A stretch of DNA of 64,000 bases from Knufia peltigerae (taxonomy: Eukaryota > Ascomycota > Eurotiomycetes > Chaetothyriales > Trichomeriaceae): positions 372,001 to 436,000 of the forward strand of contig JAPDRN010000012.1 of NCBI GenBank assembly GCA_030247855.1, written 5' to 3'. Position 1 is the first letter of the stretch. The number at the start of each line of letters is the position of its first letter. Of the stretch, positions 31,461 through 41,189 are shown piece after piece. The notes beneath the pieces are model-generated. The model was not told the origin of the DNA and did no database searches. It saw only the letters and a program-made list of their open reading frames with translations. The position numbers were made by a program, and so were the translations under genes.

Positions 31461-33077
31461 CTATGGGTGAGCGTCAAATACCTTTTGTCCCCGGTACCAA
31501 GTTTGCTGTACCTTGGCATTCAACAAGTTCTCGGGTTCCCAATCCCCATCGAGTACAACCAAGTCTGCCGACATACCTTCCGCAAGGCTGCCGGTCCAGG
31601 TTTCGGCAAATCTAGAAAAGGCTGCATTTATTGTTGCTGCCTTGACAGCAGTGGCCATAGGAACGGCAAACTCCGGGTTAGTTCGATCCGGTAAGGAGGG
31701 ATTGATAGTCGATCGTCTTGTCGTGGCATGGTAGAGATTGGGCAGAGGAGGATGAGCAGCCGTAGGAACGTCAGTCCCGAATGCCAGACGAGCCCCTGAC
31801 TCATGGAATTCCCGATATGCAAATGCTCGCTTGCACCGATGTTCTCCTATCATATCTGGCCAAGCTGCCATCAAAACAGGATCTGAATGCACCGGTTGCA
31901 CTGAAGCAATAATGCCCAACTGGCCCAGCCTTTTCGCGCTTTCTTCGGAAGCAAGTTCCAAATGTTCGATACGGTGTCGCCGTGTTGGATTGCCCAAGCT
32001 AGCGTAAGCATCAATGATCTGGCTAATGGCTTTATCACCGATAGCATGCACAGCACATTGTAGACCTGCGGCGTCTGCGAGTTGGACGACCTTTTTCAAC
32101 TTCTCTGCAGACCAAATGGGTTCTGTGGGATCGGATTGGCCTCCATATGGCTGGCTCAGGGCAGCAGTACATCCATCAACAGTGCCGTCCACCATGATCT
32201 TGATCCCGTTGATACAGAACCTGGGTGATGTTGAAGGGTGGTACTGCTTATGCATCGCGATTGCTTCGTCCAGGCGGCGCTGGATGTCCTCGTCGTTGTC
32301 GGAATACGAGATCATCCAATGCGCTGCAATATGCAGAGGCATCTCATTGTGCTCTCTATATTTTCGGAGGCCTTCCCACTGTGCCTTGTCCATCGCCATA
32401 TCAACGACACCAGTACATCCAGCTTCACTGTACGTTTCAACGGCTCGTTGGAGAGCCACACGCTTATCATCTTCATTCAAGTTCTGTACGAGGAAGGGAA
32501 TGACGATACCATGATATGCACTCTCCATGAGCAATCCACTGGCAGCCCCTTTCTCATCTCTGCAGATTGTCCCTCCTGGAGGGTTTTCCATTGATGCCAC
32601 ATTCAACTCCAGGAGAGCAGCGGTGTTGCACCACACCGAGTGTTGGTCCATGGCCTCGATGTAGATTGGTCGTGGGTCGATATCGTCCAGCATCGATGCC
32701 AAAGCCTTTCCATCCGTAGTCCCTTGGATCCAGCCTTTGACTGAGATCCGAATGGCAGATGGATTTGACTGCGCGTATTCCGCGATCTTCGAACGGACAT
32801 CTGCAAACGATTTGCATGTTACGATGTTGAGTTTCCCTAATCCCAGTCCGAATGCTAGAAGGTGAACATGGCTATCGATGAAACCTGGAGTTATTATCTT
32901 GTCGTTCAGATCAATTTCGCTTGCCCCTTGAGCTCTGGCCTGAGTAAGAGCATCATCCTCGCCACTACCAATTTTCCGAATCACTCCCTGTGACATCAGG
33001 ATGTAGCCACGATGCAGTTCCTCACACCCCTGCGACGAAGTGAAGATCCGAGCATTCTTGAGAATTGTGGTCTCCAT
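31461..33077 (-). CDS. Amidohydrolase family 3 (YtcJ-like) metal-dependent hydrolase
   Basis: Single exon, 538 aa. The N-terminal beta-sandwich is followed by the HxH metal motif FIDSHVHLLAFG (H70, H72). Further family features are CAVHAIGDKAI, the RIEHLELAS segment, and FGTDVPTAAHPPLPN, which carries the metal Asp. YtcJ-like enzymes hydrolyse amide or ester bonds of small substrates; the natural substrate here is unknown. The ATG at 33077 gives the standard start (METTILKNARIFT). It sits between the AtuA-like gene (tail to tail, 231 bp) and an MFS transporter on the same strand, consistent with use of an imported compound. Confidence 0.88.
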   Translation of the reverse strand: METTILKNARIFTSSQGCEELHRGYILMSQGVIRKIGSGEDDALTQARAQGASEIDLNDKIITPGFIDSHVHLLAFGLGLGKLNIVTCKSFADVRSKIAEYAQSNPSAIRISVKGWIQGTTDGKALASMLDDIDPRPIYIEAMDQHSVWCNTAALLELNVASMENPPGGTICRDEKGAASGLLMESAYHGIVIPFLVQNLNEDDKRVALQRAVETYSEAGCTGVVDMAMDKAQWEGLRKYREHNEMPLHIAAHWMISYSDNDEDIQRRLDEAIAMHKQYHPSTSPRFCINGIKIMVDGTVDGCTAALSQPYGGQSDPTEPIWSAEKLKKVVQLADAAGLQCAVHAIGDKAISQIIDAYASLGNPTRRHRIEHLELASEESAKRLGQLGIIASVQPVHSDPVLMAAWPDMIGEHRCKRAFAYREFHESGARLAFGTDVPTAAHPPLPNLYHATTRRSTINPSLPDRTNPEFAVPMATAVKAATINAAFSRFAETWTGSLAEGMSADLVVLDGDWEPENLLNAKVQQTWYRGQKVFDAHP

Positions 33078-33589
33078 CTTGAAGTGGGTGGCCTAGATGA
33101 GATCCGTGTCCAAGCAGCTGTGAGCCAGCCCCAACCAGCCTGTAAAAGTTCTGAAATGTCCCGCCAATGCCGGTCTGAAGTTATGTGTATCATTCACTCT
33201 GAGCCTGGGAGAACTTTTCGTATTTTCAACACCTTGGCTTTTACCCTGCGAGCTTACATATCATCCATCACCAGCGACCGGAAAAGAAGGAGTCTCATCG
33301 CTGGTGGAGCTGCGTGCAGGTGCCCCAGCAATCTGCGGAATTTGACGCAACTGGTTGAACATCGGGATGAATCGGCGGGGCTCAGATCGTGCGAGTGGGG
33401 GCAATGCGCAGGGAGAAGAGCTTAAAACCTACGATTTTTTGCCTCCCCAAGTACTTCAAGTTATCTCATTGCCGTTGGCAACTTTGATATCTTTATTATT
33501 CATAGCAACTACACAGTAACAAAGTCCGGGTTAGGTGACACGATAGGGAGAAAGGACCGGATCTTTATCAATTTCAGCTCTCTGTCTTT
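33078..33589. other. Intergenic region, amidohydrolase 5' flank and MFS 3' flank
   Basis: About 0.5 kb between two minus-strand genes. It holds the promoter of the amidohydrolase. No gene or clear motif. Confidence 0.45.
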
Positions 33590-35516
33590 CTAGGCTACAC
33601 TGGTAGACGCTGCCATTCCCTCATCAGGCTGATGGCGAGCGTAGTGGCTGTACTTGATGGCAGTTTTGATACGAAAGTGCTTCCCCCATTTAAGAAAAAT
33701 AAGGCTTCCCAACATAATGACCGCATCGATAACAGCGACCGTTATGAAGACATTAGAGAGTCCTACACCCTTAATCCAAGGAGTCAGAGCAAAAACAAAG
33801 ATTGTTGGAAAGAGATTCTTGACAAAAGTGACTGCAACCAGACAGTCGGCGATGATCTAGAATTTCGCGTGTCAGAATATTCTCTCCAAATAGGAAAAAT
33901 AATAAGACAGAATAGCAACTTACCAAACCATATGCATCGGCCAGATAAGTGTACGACATGCTGACAACGGCAGTAGCACCGAAACCTGTCAGTCCCGTGC
34001 CCACCGCAATTACTTCCCATGCAAGTCCTTTGTCCATTGCAATACCAGTTATCAAGACTCCAGAAACCAAAAACGGTATTGACGCCAGAATGAGGTACAG
34101 GCGCATCTCCGGCTCGTAGATACCCTTGTTTGACTTGGATAGCCGGATAATGGTCCAGTCACTCAGAGGTCCACATATCAGAGCTCCGAGCAAGATACCA
34201 ATGAATCCTGGCAGTCCCATCAAGCCAAGTTGTGAGGCGTTAAAACTGTACGGAGGAAGCGTAATATAGACTGAGAGAGCTGTGACCGATATGATGGATG
34301 CGGATGTCATCGCACCCTGCAGGAGTGCCATGTAGAAGACGGCAGGAATAGAGGTCAACACCTGAGCAGGCTGGTAGCAATGTTTGAGGAAGTATCTGAA
34401 AGGGATCGGGGAGGTTGACCACAGGCTAAGTTTTTGGTAGTATGACTTCCGTCGAGGTCCGGTCGTGTCCAGATCGGTGATGATGGAATTTGCTCCACGA
34501 CTTTGCACAGTGTCAAGTAATACAGGCTGTTTCTGGTCTGACTCCTGAAAGTCCAGTCCTTTCGTCGAGGGGTCAACCTGATCCCTGGAGTCTGTGTTCT
34601 GGACGCCGTCTATGGTGGCGCGATCGTATCGGGTTTCCTCGTAAAAAAATGTGAATGCGAGCAACAAGATGCCTAGTAGTATGGCAATCCACCACCATAC
34701 CCAACGCCAACCCTCAGAAACAGTAACGTAGCCTGCTGCAAGAGGGGCCAGAGATGCGCCGACGTTGAGCATCCAGACATAGAAACTGTTCATGCGACCT
34801 CGTTGGTGTACAAAGAAAATGTCGACGATGGTCATCTGAACCATGACTTCGCATAAGGCTCCGACGAAGTTGCTGATGAGGTTGACAAGCATCAGGTCGG
34901 CAACATTGTGGATTCTGGCAGACCATACGCTCATGCCCACTTGAACCAAGAGACTGAGGATGTAAACGGGGCGTCGGCCAAACTTCAAGGCAAACGGAAT
35001 AAGGGCTAGACCACCAATACAGAGAGTACCGCAGCCAACAGCGTAGCTGTCGTTGAGGATAGCATAGCTAAACCCGAGTTCCAAGTTCATTGGGGTCCAT
35101 GTCACAGTTGCAGAATTTAGTCTGAAGAGAATATTACTGTCAGGGGCCTTTGGTGCTATTTCAGAGAGGGGGATGATAGAAGACACCTACAGTGCGAAGA
35201 CGAGCAGGGCATAGAACGAGACCAGCACAAGGTTCAGATATTTCTGCCATGACGGCCAGTTCTGTCAACGGTCAATATGACAAACGGTGATGTGATATCG
35301 GAAGCAATCCAAGCTTACCAGAGGGTCATTAGGATCTGAGGATGGTTTTGGCTGTAGAATGATTTCTCCTTTGGTTGATCGATGGAAGTCTGAAGCCGAC
35401 GGTCAGCTCAGAGCACGCCAGGACCCTGGTGTTCAAACGTGATACTTGCCTTCGATGCTGATAGTTCCAGGTGGCCATGCCGGATTGACGCTCTGGGTGG
35501 CTGTAGTCTCGGCCAT
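33590..35516 (-). CDS. MFS transporter, 12-helix DHA1 type
   Basis: Five exons (35516-35450, 35389-35319, 35261-35191, 35121-33924, 33856-33590) give 557 aa. The first intron has a GC donor (GAAG|GCAAGT), the others GT. The N-terminal cytosolic part contains ILQPKPSSDPNDPLNWPSWQ, the usual DHA1-family lead into helix 1. TWTPMNLELGFSYAILNDSY follows, then the helix 2-3 loop LKFGRRPVY. A charged central loop (about 240-300) splits two six-helix halves, and the last exon restores helices 11-12 (LFPTIFVFALTPWIKG). It likely carries a small organic solute across the plasma membrane. It is divergent from the Zn2Cys6 regulator at 36082, a common arrangement for a transporter and its regulator. Confidence 0.9.
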
Positions 35517-36081
35517 GTTGTTTATTCTTGAGGTGGTGATCAAGTTGACGAGAGAAGCACTCAAGAGTACGAGATCTGAGAGAGCGATTCAATCATTTAT
35601 ACATTTACATTCAAGGCATATCATATACTTCATCCTCATCGGCATATCCATGTCTCGTTGATTTCGGAGTGGAGAAGTCTATCTATCATGGATCGAATTG
35701 CTGGGCTTTGTTAGGGCTAAGCAACCGAAATCCAACCACGGACAGGGCCTGAGGAGACCTAGAACCACATTTGGCATTGGTCTCATGCGCAATGTGTCGC
35801 CATTGGTGTAACAGGGCGGGGGAGGGGACGATAAGGGCTCGCGAACAAGCCAAGCTCAGTTGTCAGACCGAGATCTCTCAAGTGCCACGCACGCTCCACG
35901 TCCCTGAGTTGGAGACAAGACCTTTCTCACTCTTTGCGAAACATCAAGCTTAGGAGTGACAGTTGCAACTTCACATCCAAAACAATTGCGTACAAGAAAA
36001 TATCGGCACTTCGCAACGGAATTATACTCTCTGAGATACTGGCCACTGCATGGGCCCCACTAACAAGACGTTGACCATGTG
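35517..36081. promoter_or_regulatory. Divergent promoter, MFS transporter / Zn2Cys6 regulator
   Basis: A 565-bp bidirectional promoter. It contains a CCG-N11-CGG pair near 35728 (CCGAAATCCAACCACGG) and a G-rich run GGGCGGGGGAGGGG near 35816. Direct use by the adjacent regulator is inference. Confidence 0.5.
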
Positions 36082-37757
36082 ATGGATGGGGCTGAATTGG
36101 CCATAAAAAAATATCGCAGTCCCCGTCGTCGCCCTGCCCATCTGCGGACGAAAACAGGCTGCCTTCCTTGTAGGACACTCGTGCTTATGATAACCATTTC
36201 TGACTAGGTATTTAGGTAGGAAGCACAAGCGAAAATGCGATGAGCTCAAGCCAATCTGTCATAATTGCTCCGTCTCGAGAAAATCGATCTGCACCTGGCC
36301 TATAACCAAGGCCAATGACGACAAGGCAGATGCTGCGGATTCAGAATGTACAACACTCAGCGAAGACGAACTGGACAGCAGTCTAGGAGCAGTCGTGCCG
36401 TGGAATATGCGACAGACTTCGGATTCACCGAGCCGAACGATCGAAGATACTCCTGTAGTGATCCTTGAGGACGTTCCTACTAAATTGGGATTCCATGGAC
36501 TTGGATCTTATGGCATCAATAGCTGTCGCAACAGTACAGATTCTGTTTTGTTTGATTTCATGCGCCATGTCTTTATTCCACAGCTCATACGACCAGCAAG
36601 CGATCAACCGAATTTGCAATCGTTGATGCGAGACTGTATACAACTTGGTCTACGTCAGCCGTTCTTTCTGAGTGCATTATTAGCTTGTTCAGGCGCCGAA
36701 ATGCGGGAGAATGAGCGCGTGTATCGCCCACTCGCGGAAATGTACTATGCAGCAGCAGTTACTGGCCTTCGCAATTTTCTAGTCAACGAATTTTCTGAGG
36801 ATACCGAGGTCACTGCTTTGCGTACAACAATTTTTCTTTTGATATACGAGGTAAGTCGGCCTTCATGCTCAGCAGACTATCGTTTACATCACCTTGATCA
36901 GAATTAACGGTTATGGTCAGCGAACTCGTACACATTTCTCCCCAGATCTAGAGACTCATTTACAGGGAGCGGCCGCATTGCTCCGAGCCCTGATCGTCAA
37001 TGACACATTGCGCCTTTCATTGCGCGGACAAGATGACATTAAAAGGTCACTTCTCGAATCGTTCATTTTCCATGCAGCGACCAGCATTCCGTTTCAAGCA
37101 GGCGTTCGTCAATCCAAGACTATCGATGAAGCATTTGCACTGGCTCAGAATTGCCTGGAAATACAGACACTGAACGAATCGTGTCTCCAGCGGTCCTCGC
37201 CCGTTCTCGGAGCGCCTCCAGAATTGTTCAGACTTGTTCGTCAAGTCGGGCTTTTGTACCAATCGTCCCAACAAGGGCCTGTTGATCTGGTTGAATGCTA
37301 CCAACTTGAGAGGGAACTGATGAGATGGGATTGCAGTAGAATCCAAGACATCTGCTCATCAGTCTCAATTGAGGATGGTCACACACGGAACAACCTCGGG
37401 AGCTCGTGTTCAGGCAGAGGTCATGAGGATGTGCTTCTTTTGGGACCTCGAATCTATCATCTCGCATCTCGAATCCTGATCAGAGAGGTTATCAACACAC
37501 AAAGAGGCAAGCTTGAATGCTCCGCTGATGATCTGGTCTCAGAGGCACTGCATCTTATCGATCGTTTACAACCTTCGTTGGATTATTTCGCAGACTACTA
37601 CTCTTGGCCCTTCTTCGCCGTCGGCGTTTGCACCACTGACCACCACGCACGTCAATGTCTCATGAACAAAATTCTCGCTTTCTGGGAGACAACCAAAAAT
37701 GGGACCATGCAACGCCTGAAAGGGTTGCTCACAGGGGTTTGGGGATGGTGCTGGTAG
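36082..37757 (+). CDS. Zn2Cys6 transcription factor
   Basis: Three exons (36082-36169, 36216-36850, 36921-37757; introns 46 and 70 bp) give 519 aa. A basic N terminus (KKYRSPRRRPAHLRTK) leads into the cluster GCLPCRKHKRKC, then DELKPICHNC and C six residues on. The first intron lies inside the second cysteine codon region, as is common for this class. The rest fits the Fungal_trans_2 type: a hydrophobic helical domain (LLACSGAEMRENERVY, HLQGAAALLRALI) to the C terminus, ending GVWGWCW. It probably controls the divergent MFS gene and neighbours. Only 52 bp separate its stop from the stop of the convergent ABC transporter. Confidence 0.9.
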
Positions 37758-37809
37758 TCTCTACTGGAGATCCGATTCCGTTCTGCCACATTCTTGGACA
37801 TCCTGGAGT

Positions 37810-40278
37810 CTAGTCGATCAGAGACTGGGACTGCTTCATCCATAACTCCTTATACCGATATCCGTTCTGGAGAAGCTGTTGGTGTGTTCCTTGCTCGATA
37901 ATACGGCCTTGATCGATCACGAGGACGACATCGGCGTCAACGACGGTGGAAAGGCGATGAGCAATGACAAAGGTGGTTCTTCGGTTGGTGAGGTTATGTA
38001 AGGCAGTTTGAATCTTCGACTCGGTGATGGTGTCAATGGCCGAAGTCGCCTCGTCCAGAAGGACAATTTTGGGCCTTTTCAACAAGACTCGAGCGATCGA
38101 AAGACGCTGCATCTCACCACCCGACAGCTTGATCCCACGCTCGCCGACTTTTGTGTGGTATCCTTGACTGAAAGTGAGAATCTTGTCGTGGATGGCTGCA
38201 GCCCTACATGCTTCAAAGACCTCCTCATCAGTCGCATCCAATCGTGCATAGCGAACATTGTCCAAGACGGTCGTATTGAAAAGGACCGTCTCTTGTGGCA
38301 CAACGCCAAAGACTTCCCTCAAGGAATCCTGGGTGACATGTCGAACGTCCTGTCCGTCGATCAGAATCCTGCCGGAATTGACATCGTAGAAGCGCATGAG
38401 CAGTTTCAGGATTGTCGATTTGCCACTTCCTGTCTCTCCTATCAGGGCAATCTTCTGACCCGGCAATGCTTGAAAGCTGAAATGATCCAACGCCAACCTG
38501 TCCTTGTGGTATCCGAATCCAACATCATCGAATTCGACTTTGCCTGCGCTGACATCAATCCGCCTCGCCCCTTCAATATCTTGGACCGTCGGAGTTGATT
38601 TGAAGAGTTGCAAGAGTCTCTCGGCGTCGATCAGGTCGGTTGTCAATTGGCGGTAGCTGTGACCCATCACCATGAGTGGCATAGTGATGGTGTACCAGTA
38701 ACTTTCCACCGCGATCACGGTCCCAATCGCTGCTAGTCCTTGTGACACTCGATGAGCGGCGAGGAGGATGACACCAATCTTCCCAGCCTGTTCGCAGAAT
38801 TCTTGTGCTCCATAAAGGTAGATATAACTGTCATTACTGCGGAGATCAGCTTCGGCGATTCCTTTTAGGACCCTGGAAAGCCGGGCCTTTTCGTAGCCTC
38901 TTCGATTGAAGTACGACACGATGGGCCAGTGGCTGATGGTCTCGTACAGGATTTTGCTCTGGTCGCGTTCCCGTGCAGAGAGGTCTCTTCGGGAGGCGTT
39001 GACGAAAATGGTGATGTACGCTGTGAGGAAAGTGAAAGCAACGGCGACCGCCAGAACCAGAAGCACAGCATACCCATCAAGAAGGTACGCCACATACCAA
39101 AGGGCAATGAAAACATCCAGCACCCCGGGGACCACCTCCAAGACAACAATCTGAAGCAAGGAATTCAAAGAAGTTGCCTGGTCGAGGGCCTTGATGATCT
39201 CCCCAGAATCCTTTTCATCGTGAAAATCCATCGAGAGACGCATGACATGGTCAAAGGCAGCGACCACTAGCCTCTGGAATGACCACATGGAGATGCGTCG
39301 CTCAATCATCTGGTTCAGAGCCCCGAAGCCTGTGGAGTCCGCGGCCAAAAGTCCGAAGAGCCCGTACAGACCGACGTCCAACCACGGGATCCTTCGCTCG
39401 GCCGTGAGCCTGTTGATGATTATTCCTAGCTGTCTCGGGGCCAGGACATTCAAGGCTCTGGTAAGTAGGATGTTGACAATCAAAACAAGGATAGCCAGGG
39501 TCAGTCGGGTATTGCCTGAAGGCCAAATATATTGCCAGAAAATGCCAAATTCTTTCAGATAACCAACCCAGCCTCCGGAGCTCTTCAGCCTCTTCTGCTG
39601 AATCTCCTTCAGTTCTCTATCCGACTCGTCATCGTCATCACTGTCCGACTCATATCCAGAAATCGTGTCGCTGTCCGAAGACCTGTCGGTTTTTGAGTAG
39701 GATGGGTTCGTATTCTGCTGTGTCGCCTCGGAGGACCAAGATGGCGACATCAATGGTCTTGTCTCGTCTGTGTCATCCGCGTCGTCCCTCGGTGCTGACT
39801 GGCATCTACCCGAAGCCAGGCCAAGAACCGAGAGACCGGCCATGAGAACGAGTGAAAATATCTGGACAGCAAGACTTGGCCAGTACAACTGTGAAGTGGT
39901 GAGAGAAAGGCCGGTGTAGGTTATTTCCAGAACAAGTGTCAAGACCCATGCCGGGAGATAATGTCGCGAAATTGGAGATGGGGTTTGGGCTAGGCTCAGA
40001 GACAGCGTCGTCCATAGCAAAACTTCCGCAAGCATATGAATGTGGGCATCTTTGCGGAACTCGACACCTGGAAGTACCTCAAGGACGGATTGAGTCAGAT
40101 AGGCGACCGCTATGGTCCAGCTGAGCCAAAGCGCTGGCCCTCGCCATAATCTGTGCCGCTGCTCTTCATTGATGCTCGTGGCCTGACAAGCAAAGTAGAT
40201 ATTAAAACCGATAAAACATACTGCAGAAAGAATTGGCGATGCATAGCGAAAGACAGTGAGTACTAGGCCGGCCGACAT
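37810..40278 (-). CDS. HMT1-type ABC transporter (ABCB half-transporter with N-terminal extension)
   Basis: Single exon, 822 aa. About five N-terminal helices (TMD0-like, residues 8-170) and an acidic Ser/Asp-rich linker (SDSDDDDESDRELKE) precede a six-helix ABC membrane domain (about 255-560). The nucleotide-binding domain has Walker A GETGSGKST at 614-622, signature LSGGEMQ at 718, Walker B IVLLDE at 738-743 and the switch His in IAHRLS. Architecture and length match Schizosaccharomyces HMT1, a vacuolar transporter for glutathione- or phytochelatin-linked cadmium. Transport of glutathione conjugates into the vacuole is the likely role; it could detoxify pathway products, which is inference. 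The 15-bp tandem duplication at 40318-40347 lies in its 5' leader. Confidence 0.9.
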   Translation of the reverse strand: MSAGLVLTVFRYASPILSAVCFIGFNIYFACQATSINEEQRHRLWRGPALWLSWTIAVAYLTQSVLEVLPGVEFRKDAHIHMLAEVLLWTTLSLSLAQTPSPISRHYLPAWVLTLVLEITYTGLSLTTSQLYWPSLAVQIFSLVLMAGLSVLGLASGRCQSAPRDDADDTDETRPLMSPSWSSEATQQNTNPSYSKTDRSSDSDTISGYESDSDDDDESDRELKEIQQKRLKSSGGWVGYLKEFGIFWQYIWPSGNTRLTLAILVLIVNILLTRALNVLAPRQLGIIINRLTAERRIPWLDVGLYGLFGLLAADSTGFGALNQMIERRISMWSFQRLVVAAFDHVMRLSMDFHDEKDSGEIIKALDQATSLNSLLQIVVLEVVPGVLDVFIALWYVAYLLDGYAVLLVLAVAVAFTFLTAYITIFVNASRRDLSARERDQSKILYETISHWPIVSYFNRRGYEKARLSRVLKGIAEADLRSNDSYIYLYGAQEFCEQAGKIGVILLAAHRVSQGLAAIGTVIAVESYWYTITMPLMVMGHSYRQLTTDLIDAERLLQLFKSTPTVQDIEGARRIDVSAGKVEFDDVGFGYHKDRLALDHFSFQALPGQKIALIGETGSGKSTILKLLMRFYDVNSGRILIDGQDVRHVTQDSLREVFGVVPQETVLFNTTVLDNVRYARLDATDEEVFEACRAAAIHDKILTFSQGYHTKVGERGIKLSGGEMQRLSIARVLLKRPKIVLLDEATSAIDTITESKIQTALHNLTNRRTTFVIAHRLSTVVDADVVLVIDQGRIIEQGTHQQLLQNGYRYKELWMKQSQSLID

Positions 40279-41189
40279 GATGTGCTGTAAAAGAGCTCAG
40301 AATGAAAACGCTAACGTCGATATGCAAAATAGCGATATGCAAAACAGCGGAGGTTTTAGAAGCCAAGTAAAAAAGCTGGAGAAAAAAAGAGGTCCAAGTA
40401 TCATGACATCCGATGAAGACATGTTATACAATAATACTGTGCTGGAGTGTGTGTAGCAAAAGCGACCCTCCTGTGCCGAGATGAATGACGACCGACGCCC
40501 CTGACATCAACCGCCACATGTGAAAACGCTGTGGCCTTATACAGTGACTCACCGGTGGCTTTTTAGCCGTGTTCGTAGGGGCAACGAAGGGCTGAGTTTT
40601 CAGCCTAACCATGATCTTTGACTCCCAGCCTTGTACGTTTTAACAACCGGCCTGGACAATTGGGGGAATAAATGCTCTGAGCGTGCTCAATTCAGAAAAA
40701 TTACCAGTGGTGACGCGTTAAGGATTTTTGGGTAAGGCCAGTGCGTCCCACCACAATCACCTCTTATTACATATGTGCGCGTACCGTATTTCTTTGTGCA
40801 CCGGTTGGAAAGCCTGGAAGGTGGCGGCGAAGCGCCTGGACTCATGAAATATTAGGCTCTCGGAGCTTGCGCCTCCTAGGCCAAAAAAATCGAACATCCC
40901 TGCAGATCCCGCCTGTAGATGATTTGCTGGTCTCCTCTGGGCTGCTCGTATTGGCGGTCTACATCCCGTTTCACTTGACCTCATGCGGTAATAATAGCCC
41001 TCACAAGTCAGAGGCAGCTCGTAATAATCCCTTATCAAAGGTGTTGATTGGGATTCGGAATGATGACATCCTTCATTGAAGATATCAGTTGTCATACGAG
41101 GGGGCAAGTTTAGATTTTGAAAAGATAGCAAATGTGGTTTCTCTTGCCTTGTTCTACCCAGATACGGATCCCCATCATACTGTACATTT
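40279..41189. other. Intergenic region upstream of the ABC transporter
   Basis: About 0.9 kb. It has the 5' flank of the ABC gene and the 3' flank of the S41 peptidase gene. It carries a tandem 15-bp duplication at 40318-40347. Frames over 100 codons here have no recognisable product. Confidence 0.5.
40318..40347. repeat. Tandem 15-bp duplication, unit CGATATGCAAAA(T/C)AG
   Basis: Two adjacent copies differ at one base. They lie 40-69 bp upstream of the ABC transporter start codon. The unit contains ATGCAAA-like text that could be read by an octamer-type factor; no evidence for use. Confidence 0.5.

Noticed and set aside
10690..33077. Reading the island as a secondary-metabolite synthesis cluster
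   Set aside because: No PKS, NRPS, terpene cyclase or prenyltransferase backbone gene is present in the window.
38008..38598. 196-codon frame opposite the ABC transporter
   Set aside because: Antisense to the nucleotide-binding domain; no domain of its own.
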